DNA of 64,000 nt from positions 186,001-250,000 of the forward strand of contig CAVUNW010000077.1 in NCBI GenBank assembly GCA_963742865.1, given 5' to 3'. The notes under the pieces were generated by a model that was not told the DNA's origin, made no database searches, and saw only the letters and a list, made by a program, of their open reading frames with translations. Positions 34,256 to 43,366 of the stretch are shown here, piece after piece (positions within the stretch are counted from its first letter, which is position 1; every line of letters starts with the position of its first letter). Position numbers and translations under genes: made by a program. The stretch comes from Bog-532 sp963742865 (lineage in GTDB: Bacteria > Actinomycetota > Actinomycetes > Streptosporangiales > Streptosporangiaceae).

Positions 34256-36376
34256 TCAGCGGAGCAGGTCGGGCAGGGGCTCGGCGTGCAGGATGGTCAG
34301 CCGGGACACGGCCCGGGTGAGTGCCACGTAGAGCCGCTGCAGGCCCCGTGCCTCCGCCCGGGCGATGGCCGCGGGTTCCACGACGATCACATGGTCGAAC
34401 TCGAGGCCCTTGGCCAGCGTGACGGGAACCAGCGTGAGGCGCTCCGCCGCGTCCGCCCCGTCCAGGACGCTGTGCGGCACAGCCTGCCCGGTGAGCAGCC
34501 GCGACAGCTCGGGCACCTGCTGGTCGGCGGCGATGACGGCCACCGAGCCGGCCAGGGCGGTCGCGTCCGCGCACGCCGCGGCGAGCCGGCCGCCCATCCG
34601 CGCGGCGGGCACGCCGATGATGTCCAGGGCCCCGGGGTCCTCACGCAGGGAGGCCGCGGGCGACAGTTCGGGCGCGATGCGGTGCAGCAGCCGGCTGGCG
34701 TAGTCGAGGATCTGCCGGGGTACCCGGTAGCCGGTGCGCAGGACCCGGAGCTCGGCTGCGGGCTTGCCGAGGTGACCGAGCAGATCGGCCCAGGTGGAAG
34801 TGGCCCACGGCGTCGTGCCCTGGGCGAGGTCACCGAGGACGGTCGCGGCCCCGGTGGAGCACCGGCGGCCGATGGCCCGGCACTCCATGGGGGACAGATC
34901 CTGCGCCTCGTCGATCACCACGTGGCTCAGGCTCGGGGTGCGCTCGATCAGGTCCCGGGCCTCGTCGATGAGCACGGCGTCGGCGGGCGACCAATGGGCG
35001 GATCCGGGACCGCGGGGCGGTTTTTCCCATACGATGGCGCGCTGCTCGGCTTCGTCCAGGATGCCACCGGCGGCCGCGGCGAGCGCTTCCGGGCTGGACA
35101 GCAGGCCGAACACCAGGCGCACCGGGTCCACCTTGGGCCAGATGGCGTCCACCGCGGCGCGGACCACGCGGGTGCGCCGGACGGCGTCGTGGGTGCGGTC
35201 GTCGCAGGACTCCCCCGCGGCCTCCATCTGGGTCAGGATGACGTGCGCGATCCGGTGCGCCAGCAGTTCACGGCCGGCCCCGTAGCGGACGCCGCGTTCC
35301 CGCAGCTCGTCGGCCAGGCCGGCCAGGTCGTGAGCGGACACCCGCCACCGCCGCGACCCGCGCGGGAGCACGAGCGCCCCACCCGGTTGCGCCAGGTGGG
35401 ACCAGAGCGCGCGGCGCAGCAGAACGGCCATCCGGGCGTCGCCCTTGACCCGCGCGGGCAGGACCCCGTTGTGACCGCGGACCGGCACGGAAGCGGCCAG
35501 TTCGGTGACCGTCATCTGGCTGACGTCGATCTCGCCCAGGGCCGGCAGCACGTTGCGGATGTAGGCCAGGAAGGCACGGTTGGGCCCGATCACGAGCACG
35601 CCACGGCGGGCGACGCGCTCCTTGTACGCGTAGAGCAGGTAGGCGACGCGGTGCAGGCCGACAGCGGTCTTGCCCGTGCCCGGGGCACCCTGCACGCAGA
35701 CGGTCTGGCCGACATCGGCGCGGACGATGTTGTCCTGCTCGGGCTGGATGGTCGCCACGATGTCGCGCATCGGGCCCGACCGGGGCCGTTCGATCTCCTC
35801 GATCAGCAGCCGGCTGACCGGCTCGGTACCGGTGACGGTGGTAGCGGCCGCCGGGATCTCCCCCGGACGGCCGCCTGGGAACTGCTCGTCCTCGAAGGCG
35901 GTCAGTTCACCGCCGGAGAACCCGAACCGCCGGCGCAGCTCGAGGCCCATCGGCTGGGCCCGGCTGGCCCGGTAGAACGGCCGCGACACCGGAGCGCGCC
36001 AGTCAATGACCACGGGATGACCGCCCGGGTCGTGGACGTGACGCCGGCCGATGTGGAAGGTCTCGCCGCTGATCTGGTCGCCGCTGGCCTGGTCGCCGGT
36101 GCCGATCGGATCGTCGCGGTAGTCGAGCCGGCCGAAGAACAGCGGAGTACCGGGCAGGTCCTTGAGGGCCTCGGCCCGGTGGTACAGCTCCGCCTTGAGG
36201 TACTCCTCGGAGATGGGATCGCCGCCCAGGGCCTTGAGCGACAGCACGTCCTCGCGCATGAGGTGGAGGAACTCGCGGGACTTCAGCAGGTAGGCGCGTT
36301 CGGTGGTGAGAACGTCGGCACCTGGGGCGTGGCCGGTATCGGGGGGCTCCCCCTCCGCCTGGCTGACCGCGGACAT
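34256..36376 (-). CDS. helD: HelD-type superfamily 1 helicase (RNA polymerase recycling factor)
   Basis: 706 residues from the ATG at 36376; longer frames add a non-conserved leader. The N-terminal coiled coil (AYLLKSREFLHLMREDVLSLKAL) and a FYRASRAQPMGLELRRRFGF block typical of HelD precede the ATPase: VQGAPGTGKTAVGLHR (Walker A, about residue 240), SHVVIDEAQDLSPMECRAIG (Walker B/motif II) and a motif V/VI region VTLAKGLEFDHVIVVEP with RLYVALTRAVSRLTIL. HelD proteins displace nucleic acids from stalled or hibernating RNA polymerase; some class II members add rifampicin tolerance. Whether this copy has the rifampicin-contacting loop is not evident. Single-gene unit. Confidence 0.9.
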   Translation of the reverse strand: MSAVSQAEGEPPDTGHAPGADVLTTERAYLLKSREFLHLMREDVLSLKALGGDPISEEYLKAELYHRAEALKDLPGTPLFFGRLDYRDDPIGTGDQASGDQISGETFHIGRRHVHDPGGHPVVIDWRAPVSRPFYRASRAQPMGLELRRRFGFSGGELTAFEDEQFPGGRPGEIPAAATTVTGTEPVSRLLIEEIERPRSGPMRDIVATIQPEQDNIVRADVGQTVCVQGAPGTGKTAVGLHRVAYLLYAYKERVARRGVLVIGPNRAFLAYIRNVLPALGEIDVSQMTVTELAASVPVRGHNGVLPARVKGDARMAVLLRRALWSHLAQPGGALVLPRGSRRWRVSAHDLAGLADELRERGVRYGAGRELLAHRIAHVILTQMEAAGESCDDRTHDAVRRTRVVRAAVDAIWPKVDPVRLVFGLLSSPEALAAAAGGILDEAEQRAIVWEKPPRGPGSAHWSPADAVLIDEARDLIERTPSLSHVVIDEAQDLSPMECRAIGRRCSTGAATVLGDLAQGTTPWATSTWADLLGHLGKPAAELRVLRTGYRVPRQILDYASRLLHRIAPELSPAASLREDPGALDIIGVPAARMGGRLAAACADATALAGSVAVIAADQQVPELSRLLTGQAVPHSVLDGADAAERLTLVPVTLAKGLEFDHVIVVEPAAIARAEARGLQRLYVALTRAVSRLTILHAEPLPDLLR

Positions 36377-37004
36377 GACGGAACTCCTTCGGGTCCAGAG
36401 CGAGCGCAGGGAGCGAGAACTTACCAGCATCGTCCGGGCGAGTCACCTGATTTTCCGGGCCACCTCGATCACTGTTAGCCACGATGCGTTACGCAGAGTT
36501 GACAGCATGACCACATCCAGCGCCCTAAGATGCTCTCGACAATCATACGGTCACAATGAGTGATAAGTCGGCCAGGGGGCAGCGGGCCGGGCAGCCTGTT
36601 CATCGACTTCGCGGACCAGTGCGGCGGAAGCCCGGCCCAGCAGTGGCAGTTCAGCGCCGTTCGCGGGACGCTGACGAGCGCCCGGACCGGGCGCTGCGCG
36701 GTCGCTTCCCCGGCCACGGGTGTGGCGGTGGACGCTGACGAGCGCCCGGACCGGGCGCTGCGCGGTCGCTTCCCCGGCCACGGGTGTGGCGGGACAGGGC
36801 GGAACGGCCAGCCATGGAGTGCTCGCTGGCGGTCTCGTAGCGGGCGTCCTGCTCCTCGGCGGCGGGTTGCTGGTCGCGGCCATCCGGCCGGAGCGGCCTG
36901 GTCGATCGGGCCGGCTGACCGCGAGCGGCCGGCGCTCGCTCGCCGCGCGAGATGGTTGCGCTCGCGCACCGCACTTGCGGCCCGCGCTCGCTGGCGGTGT
37001 TCGC
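36377..37004. other. 628-bp spacer between helD and the ROK gene, no gene seen
   Basis: No supported gene on either strand; the apparent open frames are arginine/proline-rich shadows of GC-rich sequence. The left 180 bp, including an AT-richer piece with GTTACGCAGAGTTGACAG near 36487, should hold the helD promoter. The centre carries a 64-bp direct repeat with internal hairpins (36667-36791) that may terminate the ROK transcript. Confidence 0.5.
36667..36791. repeat. Two 64-bp direct repeats, each with a hairpin
   Basis: A unit beginning GACGCTGACGAGCG at 36667 is repeated almost perfectly from 36731. Inside each copy AGCGCCCG-GAC-CGGGCGCT forms a perfect 8-bp stem with a 3-nt loop. The array follows the ROK gene (leftward), so duplicated terminators are one reading. 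Confidence 0.75.
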
Positions 37005-38234
37005 CTACCGTGCTAGCTGGCGGTGCTCGTCCACGGGGACCGCCGGCCACGCCAGCAGGCCGCGCGGGGTCAGGAAGGCGTCGAAGACGAGTTCCGCCGC
37101 GCCGGTCAGCACGCCCAGGTCGCCGAGCCGCGAGGGAATCAGCGGCGGTGGCGCGTCCCGGCGGAACCGCATCAGCGTGGAGACGTACCCGGCGCGGACC
37201 GCGTCCGGCGCGGCCTGGTAGATGTCGCGGCCCAGGCCGGAAAGGCCGATGGCCTCGGGGTCGTGCGCGTTGACCAGGGAACCCATGCCGCGGCCCAGCG
37301 CGCCCGCCACGTCGGCGAGCGCGCGGGCCCACGTGGGCTGACGGGGGGCGTCCCTGATCACGCCGAGAGCGAGCTCCACCCGGTCCCCGTGCTCGGGACG
37401 CCCGGCCCGGCGGAGCAGGCCGTGACTGCCCGCATCCAGTTCCCAGCAGCCGACGCCGCCGCAGCGGCACGATTCGGTGCCGCCGGTGAGCGGCAGGTGG
37501 CCGAACTCTCCCGCGGCCCCGTGCGCCCCGGTCAGCGGCACCCCGCCGGACAGCAGCACGCCGCCGACGCCGGTGGCCAGGTGCAGGTGCAGCGCGACAG
37601 ACAGGTCACGCAGCCCACCGCGCCGCGCCTCGGCCAGGCCGGCCAGCCGCGCGTCGTTGCCGGCCAGCACCGGAATGGGACCGACGGCCAGGACCTCCGA
37701 CACGTCCACCCCGTCCCAGGCGGCCAGCCCGGGCTGGACCATGCGGCCCTGGCTCACCGGGGACGGCACGGCCACGCCGATCCCGATCAGCCGCGGGCCC
37801 AGGACGCCGCGGTGCGCGACGAGCCGCTGGCGGAGGCTGTTCAGCAGGTCCGTACCCGAGGCGGACCGGCGCTCCTGCCGCTCCAGCATGTTCCCGCGCC
37901 CGGTGAGCTCGAAGGACGCGATGGAGAAGGAGTCGTCACGCAGATCGACGGCCAGGGCGACCGGGCCGTTCGGGTGCGGGGACGGCACGCCGGTCGGCCG
38001 GCCGCGGGAGCGGTGCACGGCCTCATCGGCCCGGGCCTGAAGTTCCTCGATGAGGTTGCGGTCGGCCAGGTCGCGCACGAGCACAGTCGCCGTCCCCCGG
38101 GCCAGGCTGAGCTGGCGGGTGAGCTCGGCGCGGGTCCGCGCGCCGCCGCCGTCGTGGACCGCCCGGAGCAGCCGCGCCAGATTGTGCGCGCGCAGGTCGG
38201 CGCTGGTCGTCGCCTCTTCGATGTCGAGTCGCAC
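37005..38234 (-). CDS. ROK family transcriptional regulator
   Basis: 409 residues from the GTG at 38234. An N-terminal winged helix (RAHNLARLLRAVHDGGGARTRAELTRQLSLARGTATVLVRDLADRNLIEE, by ends) precedes the ROK sugar-kinase-like domain: VALAVDLRDDSFSIAS, VLAGNDARLAGLAEARRG and HLATGVGGVLLSGG. The zinc motif CRCGGVGCWE (about residues 279-288) follows GAAGEFGHLPL. ROK repressors sense sugars or sugar phosphates, often glucose, xylose or GlcNAc 6-phosphate. No sugar operon adjoins it, so its targets may be elsewhere; the dyad before murQ is one candidate. Confidence 0.87.
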   Translation of the reverse strand: MRLDIEEATTSADLRAHNLARLLRAVHDGGGARTRAELTRQLSLARGTATVLVRDLADRNLIEELQARADEAVHRSRGRPTGVPSPHPNGPVALAVDLRDDSFSIASFELTGRGNMLERQERRSASGTDLLNSLRQRLVAHRGVLGPRLIGIGVAVPSPVSQGRMVQPGLAAWDGVDVSEVLAVGPIPVLAGNDARLAGLAEARRGGLRDLSVALHLHLATGVGGVLLSGGVPLTGAHGAAGEFGHLPLTGGTESCRCGGVGCWELDAGSHGLLRRAGRPEHGDRVELALGVIRDAPRQPTWARALADVAGALGRGMGSLVNAHDPEAIGLSGLGRDIYQAAPDAVRAGYVSTLMRFRRDAPPPLIPSRLGDLGVLTGAAELVFDAFLTPRGLLAWPAVPVDEHRQLAR

Positions 38235-38331
38235 CCTCTGATCGTGCCACGCCCGCGCGGAAGTTATCGGCCGCCATCCCGGCCCGGGGTGTTCGCGTCT
38301 CCCGGCAGCACCGGACCGCCCGGCCGGAAAT

Positions 38332-38351
38332 ACTTGAAGGTTCATGCAAGT
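38332..38351. promoter_or_regulatory. MarR-type operator upstream of the nitroreductase
   Basis: ACTTG and CAAGT arms face each other across 10 bases in an AT-richer patch, with two further inner pairs. The dyad lies 53 bp before the nitroreductase start and in the divergent gap to the ROK gene. MarR-family regulators bind sites of this TACTTG-n-CAAGTA kind, and a MarR gene follows the nitroreductase. Confidence 0.5.
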
Positions 38352-38403
38352 TGTAGAGGCCACAGAACGAAACACGATGGATGCACCCAGAAGGGATCCC
38401 GCG

Positions 38404-39020
38404 ATGACGGTGACCTTGACCGAACCAGAGGACGGCCTCACGCTCAGCGCCGAGGCTCAGGATCTGCTTTTCCGCGAGGCCCGGACGGCGAACACCTTTA
38501 CCGACGAGGCGGTCAGCGACGAGCAGATGCGCGCCGTGTACGACCTGGTGAAGTACGCGCCGACCTCGATGAACACCCAGCCGCTGCGGATCGTCCTGGC
38601 GCGCTCGCCAGAGGCGCGCGAGCGCCTGGTCAAGCACATGGCGCCCGGCAACCAGCCGAAGACCGCGACCGCGCCGCTGGTCGCGATCCTCGCCGCGGAC
38701 CTGGACTTTCACGAGCACCTGCCCAAGCTGGTCCCGCACCGGCCGAACGCGAAGGACGCCTTCGCCGACGAGGCCAGGCGCATCGCCTTCGCGCGGTTCA
38801 ACGCGACGCTCCAGATGGGATACTTCATCCTCGGGTCCGCGCGGCCGGGCTGGCCGCGGGCCCGATGACGGGCTTCGACGCCGACGGCATCAACGCCGAG
38901 TTCTTCGGTGACGGGCGCCTGACCGTGCTCGCGGTCGTCAACATCGGCAAGCCCGGCGAGGGCGCCTGGTTCGGCCGGTCCCCCCGGCTGGACTACGAGG
39001 ATGCGGTCAGCTCAGTGTGA
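38404..39020 (+). pseudogene. Malonic semialdehyde reductase/nitroreductase (RutE-like), one-base frame break
   Basis: The ATG at 38404 follows an AGAAGG ribosome site. The FMN-binding nitroreductase fold begins AQDLLFREARTANTFTDEAVSDEQM, and YAPTSMNTQPLRIVLARS is the flavin-contacting motif. The frame is correct to MGYFILG; then the real C-terminus (VRAAGLAAGPMTGFDADGIN, VLAVVNIGKPGEGAWF, RSPRLDYEDAVS) is read one base off. The interval is 617 bp, one base short, and a G is missing from GGG at 38833-38835. Restored length is about 205 residues, near the family's 196. RutE-like enzymes reduce 3-oxopropanoate-type aldehydes or quinone-like electrophiles with NAD(P)H. Confidence 0.75.
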
Positions 39021-39064
39021 GGGAGCGGGATGATCTGCTGGCCACGCGGGGTAAGTTTCCCGTT

Positions 39065-39595
39065 ATGGGGACGCTGGAGAAGGAAACGGACGCCAGCGGC
39101 GTGAATGGCGGCCCCGGGGCACCGGCCCCCGGGGCGCCCCGCTGGCTGACGCCGGAGGAGCAGGCAGCCTGGCGCGCGCACCTGGCCACCAGCAAGCTGC
39201 TGACCCGGCAACTGGACCGGGATCTGCACCCGTTCGGGCTGAGCATCAACGACTACGAGATCCTGGTCGTGCTGTCCGAGTCTCCCGAGCACCGGCTGCG
39301 GATGACCGACCTGGCCGACGCGACGGCTCAGTCCCGGAGCCGGCTGTCCCACCAGATCACCCGGATGGAGGCGAGCGGGCTCGTCCGCCGCGACTCCTGC
39401 CCGGGTGACAAGCGCGGGCTGTTCGCGGTGCTGACCGACGCGGGCATGGCCACGATCGAGCGGGTGGCCCCGCACCACGTGGAAAGCGTCCGCCGTCACT
39501 TCATCAGCCTGCTGGACGACGGCCAGCTCGCGGCGCTGCGGGAGGGTTACGCCGGGGTCATCGAGCACCTGCGGACGATCCGCGAGCGCGACTGA
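39065..39595 (+). CDS. MarR family transcriptional regulator
   Basis: 176 residues from the ATG at 39065; a GTG at 39017, overlapping the nitroreductase stop, is an alternative that adds 16 non-conserved residues. The winged helix is clear: LRMTDLADATAQSRSRLSHQITRMEASGLVRRDSCPGDKRGLFAVLTDAG (by ends), with the recognition helix SRSRLSHQITRME and the wing DxRxxxxxLT as DKRGLFAVLT. Flanking helices LDRDLHPFGLSINDYEIL and VRRHFISLLDDGQLAAL form the dimer. It directly follows the nitroreductase and probably represses that unit through the dyad at 38332-38351. Confidence 0.88.
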   Translation: MGTLEKETDASGVNGGPGAPAPGAPRWLTPEEQAAWRAHLATSKLLTRQLDRDLHPFGLSINDYEILVVLSESPEHRLRMTDLADATAQSRSRLSHQITRMEASGLVRRDSCPGDKRGLFAVLTDAGMATIERVAPHHVESVRRHFISLLDDGQLAALREGYAGVIEHLRTIRERD

Positions 39596-39844
39596 ACCAG
39601 GCCCGGATTACGGGGAGAGGCGGAGCGAAGCTCCGACCGCCCTACGACCCGGGCCTTCGGCCCGGTGAGTGGCCGATGATATCGCCGGGAACCGTGGCGG
39701 GGTTACGGCGAGGCGCTCGTGACCGGCCCAGCGAGTCCGGGCCTTGTGCCCGGGCGAGTGGCCGGTGTCTCGGCGAAGTACCACCGCGGGGCGCGAAGCG
39801 CAGCGTGGGGGCTCCGGGGTGTCATCCCCCGGGTTGGAGAACGG
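39596..39844. repeat. Dispersed intergenic repeat, copy B, with a partial third copy
   Basis: The full copy (39709-39832) matches copy A at 18590-18712 over the same landmarks, with small indels. Just before it (about 39599-39690) is a partial copy with its own hairpins: CGGAGCGAAGCTCCG and CCGGGC-CTTCG-GCCCGG followed by GTGAGTGGCCGATG. It lies between convergent MarR and GNAT genes. Two sites plus a tandem partial copy argue for an element that spreads or duplicates. Confidence 0.75.
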
Positions 39845-40702
39845 CTAGAACAGCACCGACATGAACGTACCGACCTGCGCGAATCCCGCCCGGCGGTACG
39901 CGGCGCGGGCGGGGGTGTTGAAGTCGTTGACGTACAGCGACACCACCGGGGCGATGCTCCGCTGGGCTTCCCGCACGACGGCCGCCATCCCGGCCGCGGC
40001 CAGGCCCTCGCCGCGGCGCTCGGGATCGACCCACACGCCCTGCACCTGGCACGCGTGCGGGGTGACCGAGCCGATCTCCGCCTTGAAGATGACCCGGCCG
40101 TTCTCGATCCGGGCGAAGGCGCGCCGGGCCCGGATGAGCTCTGACACGCGGGCCCGGTAGGTCGCGCCGCCGTCACCGGCGATCGGCGAGACGCCTACCT
40201 CCTCGGTGAACATGGCGACGCAGGCGGGCATCAGCACGTTCAGCTCGTCCGGCCGCACCCGGCGGACCAGCGGATCCGCGGCGCACGCGGGCGGCCCGGA
40301 CATGGCCAGCACCGGCTGCACGGCGCGGACGTCCCTCGGCGGCCCCCAGTGCGGCCCCAGCAGCCGCCACAGGGCGGACACGTCGCGCTCCGGGCCGACC
40401 AGTGACGAGCAGCGGCGTCCCTGCAGCCTGGCGCGCTCGGCGAACGCGGTGATGGCCTCGGGGGTCGCAGCGACCGGAACCAGGTTGGCCCCCGCGTAGC
40501 ACAGTGAGGTCAGCCGGCTGCCGGCATAGTGACCCCAGATCTGCGCGCCGAGGCGGGCCGGGTTCAGGCCCACGGCGTGTACCCGGGCGCCAACGAAGAC
40601 GTTCGTAACCGGCTCTTGGTCGCAGATGCTGAGCACCTCGCCGCGATCGCGATCATCGAGGATGCGCAGCGGCCCGGGCCGTGCCGGTTTCACGCGGAGC
40701 AC
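39845..40702 (-). CDS. GNAT N-acetyltransferase with DUF4081 domain
   Basis: 285 residues from a GTG at 40702. The N-terminal half (RILDDRDRGEVLSICDQEPVTNVFVGARV) is the DUF4081 domain; the C-terminal half is a GNAT fold with VQGVWVDPERRGEGLAAAGMAAVV (acetyl-CoA loop RRGEGLA, about residues 218-230) and SLYVNDFNTPARAAYRRAGF. The acceptor substrate is unknown. In many actinomycetes this gene follows ispG; here it is 8 kb away from ispG. Confidence 0.85.
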   Translation of the reverse strand: MLRVKPARPGPLRILDDRDRGEVLSICDQEPVTNVFVGARVHAVGLNPARLGAQIWGHYAGSRLTSLCYAGANLVPVAATPEAITAFAERARLQGRRCSSLVGPERDVSALWRLLGPHWGPPRDVRAVQPVLAMSGPPACAADPLVRRVRPDELNVLMPACVAMFTEEVGVSPIAGDGGATYRARVSELIRARRAFARIENGRVIFKAEIGSVTPHACQVQGVWVDPERRGEGLAAAGMAAVVREAQRSIAPVVSLYVNDFNTPARAAYRRAGFAQVGTFMSVLF

Positions 40703-40789
40703 TGGTCCAGCCTAGCTGGGCGGGGCCGCGCCATGTCAGCCGAGGAGCCCACTACGTGATCACGGACCGGCTACGCCGCCGCGCGGAGT

Positions 40790-42433
40790 TCAGCCGGCCG
40801 GGTTCGGGTCCGGGACGGGCACGCAGGTGGCGTTCACCGCTCCCGGCTGGGTGGGCAGGGCCCCGTTCGCCAGATAGCGGTTGAGGTAGCCCTGGACGCA
40901 GCCGTCCGCGGGGCTCTCCAGCGACTGCCCATGGTTACCGCCGCCCTGGACCACGACCATCCGCGCGGTCGGCAGCGCCGTGTGCGCCGCCTGGGCGCCG
41001 GCGTACGGCGTGGCCGCGTCCAGCGTGCCCTGCAGCATGAGGATGCCCGGCAGCCCGCTGGCGCCGATCTTCATCGGCTGCGCGGGCCCCTTCACCGGCC
41101 AGAACGCGCACGCGGCGTTGAACCAGGCGTTGTCCCAGGCCTGGAACGGGGCCGCCGAGTAGACCTTCCGCGTGTCGCTGTCCCACTTTGCCCAGCTGCG
41201 CGGCCAGTTCACGTCGGAGCACTGCACGGCGTTGTAGATGGCGAACTCGTTCTCGACCTGCACGCCGTTCTGCTGGTACTGGGCCACCATCGGGCTGGCC
41301 GTGTTCTGTACCAGGTAGGCGGACAGGGCCTGGGCCAGGCCGGGCCAGAGCGTGTTGTTGTACCCGCCCTGCAGGAACGTGTCGTCGAACTCGTCGGCGC
41401 CGATGAGCGGGCCGTTCGGGCTGGTAATCGGCTGTGCGGCCAGCCGCGTCCGGGCCGTGTACCACGCCTGCTGGACCTGCGCCGCGGTCGAGCCCAGGCG
41501 GTACGAGCTGTCGTACCGGGCCACCCAGCCGAAGAACGCCTCCATCCGGGCCTGGAAGGCGTAATCCTGGTCGATGTTGTCGGCGTACCAGACGCCCTGC
41601 GGGTCGACGGTGCTGTCCAGCACCATGCGGCGCACCCGGTTCGGGAACAGCGTCGCGTACACCTCGCCGAGGTAGGTGCCGTAGGAGAAGGCGTAGTAGT
41701 TGATCTTCGGCTGGTTCAGCGCCACCCGGATGGAATCGAGGTCCCGGGCCGCGTCCTGCGTGGTCAGGTACGGCAGCAGCCGGCCGAACCGCTGCTCGCA
41801 GCCGGCCGCGTACGCCTTGGCCCGGTTGATCAGGACCTGCTCGGCGGCCGCGCTGGCGGGGATGTAGTTGGGCCTGACCCCGGCGAAGAAGTTCGGGTCA
41901 CAGTGCAGCGCGGGCACCGAGGCGCCCACACCGCGCGGGTCGAAGCCGATGATGTTGTACTCGGCGGCCACGTTCGGGTCCAGGCCCTGGGCCACGGCCG
42001 CGGCCAGCGTCCGGCCCGGGCCGCCGGGACCGCCGGGGTTGACCAGCAGATCGCCCTGCTGCTGACTGGCCGGGGCTGTCGCCGGGACCTCCGACAGCGC
42101 GATCGTGATCTTCCGCCCGGACGGGTGCCGGTAATCGAGCGGAACCTGCAGGTTCGCGCACTTCATGGGGATGCCCGCGGCGCCGTTGAGGGAGCAGGAA
42201 CTCCACTGCAGCGAGGCCGCCTGACCACTGTTGGGCGCCGCTGAGCTGGCTGAGCTGCCGCCGGAGGAGCCCGACAAGGTCGAGGTGCAGCCGGCGAGGG
42301 CGACGGCAGCAGCGGCCGACAGGGCGACGGTCAGCGTGACGGCGGGACAGCCGCGACGGGCGGGGACGGCGCGATGGGCGGGGCGGGCGCGACGGGCCCA
42401 GCGAATCCGGTGGCGCAACGGCATGTCAGCCAT
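40790..42433 (-). CDS. Secreted alpha/beta hydrolase, TAP-like tripeptidyl aminopeptidase (SlpD/SlpE type)
   Basis: 547 residues. An arginine-rich N-terminus and hydrophobic stretch end in a lipobox (VALAGC, about residue 49), then a Ser/Gly linker. The peptidase core has LLVNPGGPGGPGRTL (oxyanion loop), YYAFSYGTYLGEVYA (nucleophile Ser in FSYGTYLG) and VRRMVLDSTVDPQGVW; the C-terminal TAP domain has GTLDAATPYAGAQAAHTAL (Asp) and VVVQGGGNHGQSL (His). Such enzymes take tripeptides or short peptides from protein N-termini outside the cell. Single gene; no regulatory site recognised. Confidence 0.9.
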   Translation of the reverse strand: MADMPLRHRIRWARRARPAHRAVPARRGCPAVTLTVALSAAAAVALAGCTSTLSGSSGGSSASSAAPNSGQAASLQWSSCSLNGAAGIPMKCANLQVPLDYRHPSGRKITIALSEVPATAPASQQQGDLLVNPGGPGGPGRTLAAAVAQGLDPNVAAEYNIIGFDPRGVGASVPALHCDPNFFAGVRPNYIPASAAAEQVLINRAKAYAAGCEQRFGRLLPYLTTQDAARDLDSIRVALNQPKINYYAFSYGTYLGEVYATLFPNRVRRMVLDSTVDPQGVWYADNIDQDYAFQARMEAFFGWVARYDSSYRLGSTAAQVQQAWYTARTRLAAQPITSPNGPLIGADEFDDTFLQGGYNNTLWPGLAQALSAYLVQNTASPMVAQYQQNGVQVENEFAIYNAVQCSDVNWPRSWAKWDSDTRKVYSAAPFQAWDNAWFNAACAFWPVKGPAQPMKIGASGLPGILMLQGTLDAATPYAGAQAAHTALPTARMVVVQGGGNHGQSLESPADGCVQGYLNRYLANGALPTQPGAVNATCVPVPDPNPAG

Positions 42434-42538
42434 CTTGCCCGAAGGGGCTTGATGCGGACGCCAGCACCGCCAGACGCGTTACGTCCCGGAAAGCACCGTC
42501 GCCGGGTGGGAGCACAGGGCCCCCGCCGGGCGGGACCG

Positions 42539-43366
42539 TCACGATGGGATGTGCGGGTGCTCGCCGAGCCGCTGACGCTCCTCGAGTGCCTTGCGGTACT
42601 CGGCGACGACCATCTCGGTCAGCTCCGTCACCGAGGTCTCGGCACTGCGCTTGTCGTAGGTGATCTCGCCGTGCTGGATGAGGTTCACCCGGTCGCACAC
42701 CTCCAGCACCTGGCCGTAGTTGTGCGCGATGATGATGATCGAGACGTCGCCCTGCTCCTTCAGCTCGCGGACCAGGTCGAGGATGATGGCGCCTTCCTTG
42801 ACGCCCATCGCCGCCAGCGGCTCGTCCAGGAGCAGGATCTTGGGGCTGGAGTAGACCGAACGAGCCACGGCGATGGCCTGGCGCTGCCCACCGGACAGCT
42901 TGGCCACCTCGACGTTGACCGACGCGATCTTGATGCCCATCTCGTCCAGGTGGTGGCGGGCCAGCTTGCGCATGGACCGGTTGTTCAGGATCGGGCCGTT
43001 GACCTGTTCCCGGTTCAGGAACATGTTGTGGAAGACGCTGAGCTGGTTGACCAGCGCGAGGTCCTGGTAAACGGCGTCGATGCCCCGCGCCCGGGCGTCA
43101 TCGACGCTCTTGAACACAACTTCCTGGCCTTCGAGCAGAATCCGCCCGGTGGTGGGCGGCTGGAAGCCGCAGAGGATCTTGAGCAGGGTCGACTTGCCCG
43201 CGCCGTTGTCGCCGAGCAGGCCGAGCACCTCGCCCCGGCCCAGGTGCATGCTCACGTCGGTCAGCGCGGTCACCGCTCCGTACCGCTTGGAGATGTGCTC
43301 GACGCGCAGGATGTCGTCGCCCGCCGCCGCGCTCGCCGCGGCGCCCTCGGGGGTGGTGGTGGTCAT
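42539..43366 (-). CDS. Sugar ABC transporter ATP-binding protein, single-domain (FrcA-like)
   Basis: 275 residues with all ABC ATPase motifs: GLLGDNGAGKSTLLKIL (Walker A, about residues 48-64), LSGGQRQAIAVARSV (signature), ILLLDEPLAAMGVKEG (Walker B) and the H-loop IIIAHNYGQV. It is a single nucleotide-binding domain rather than the double RbsA/XylG type, as in FrcA-like systems. Its start codon overlaps the permease stop by one base (TAATG). It powers uptake of the sugar bound by the protein at 44641-45804. Confidence 0.9.
   Translation of the reverse strand: MTTTTPEGAAASAAAGDDILRVEHISKRYGAVTALTDVSMHLGRGEVLGLLGDNGAGKSTLLKILCGFQPPTTGRILLEGQEVVFKSVDDARARGIDAVYQDLALVNQLSVFHNMFLNREQVNGPILNNRSMRKLARHHLDEMGIKIASVNVEVAKLSGGQRQAIAVARSVYSSPKILLLDEPLAAMGVKEGAIILDLVRELKEQGDVSIIIIAHNYGQVLEVCDRVNLIQHGEITYDKRSAETSVTELTEMVVAEYRKALEERQRLGEHPHIPS

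Noticed and set aside
34118..36478. 786-residue plus-strand open frame
   Set aside because: It is the shadow of helD; the composition is Gly/Arg/Pro/His-rich with no domain, while the minus strand has all helicase motifs.
36475..37470. 331-residue minus-strand gene overlapping the ROK gene end
   Set aside because: Arginine-rich shadow; the ROK frame is well conserved to 37005.
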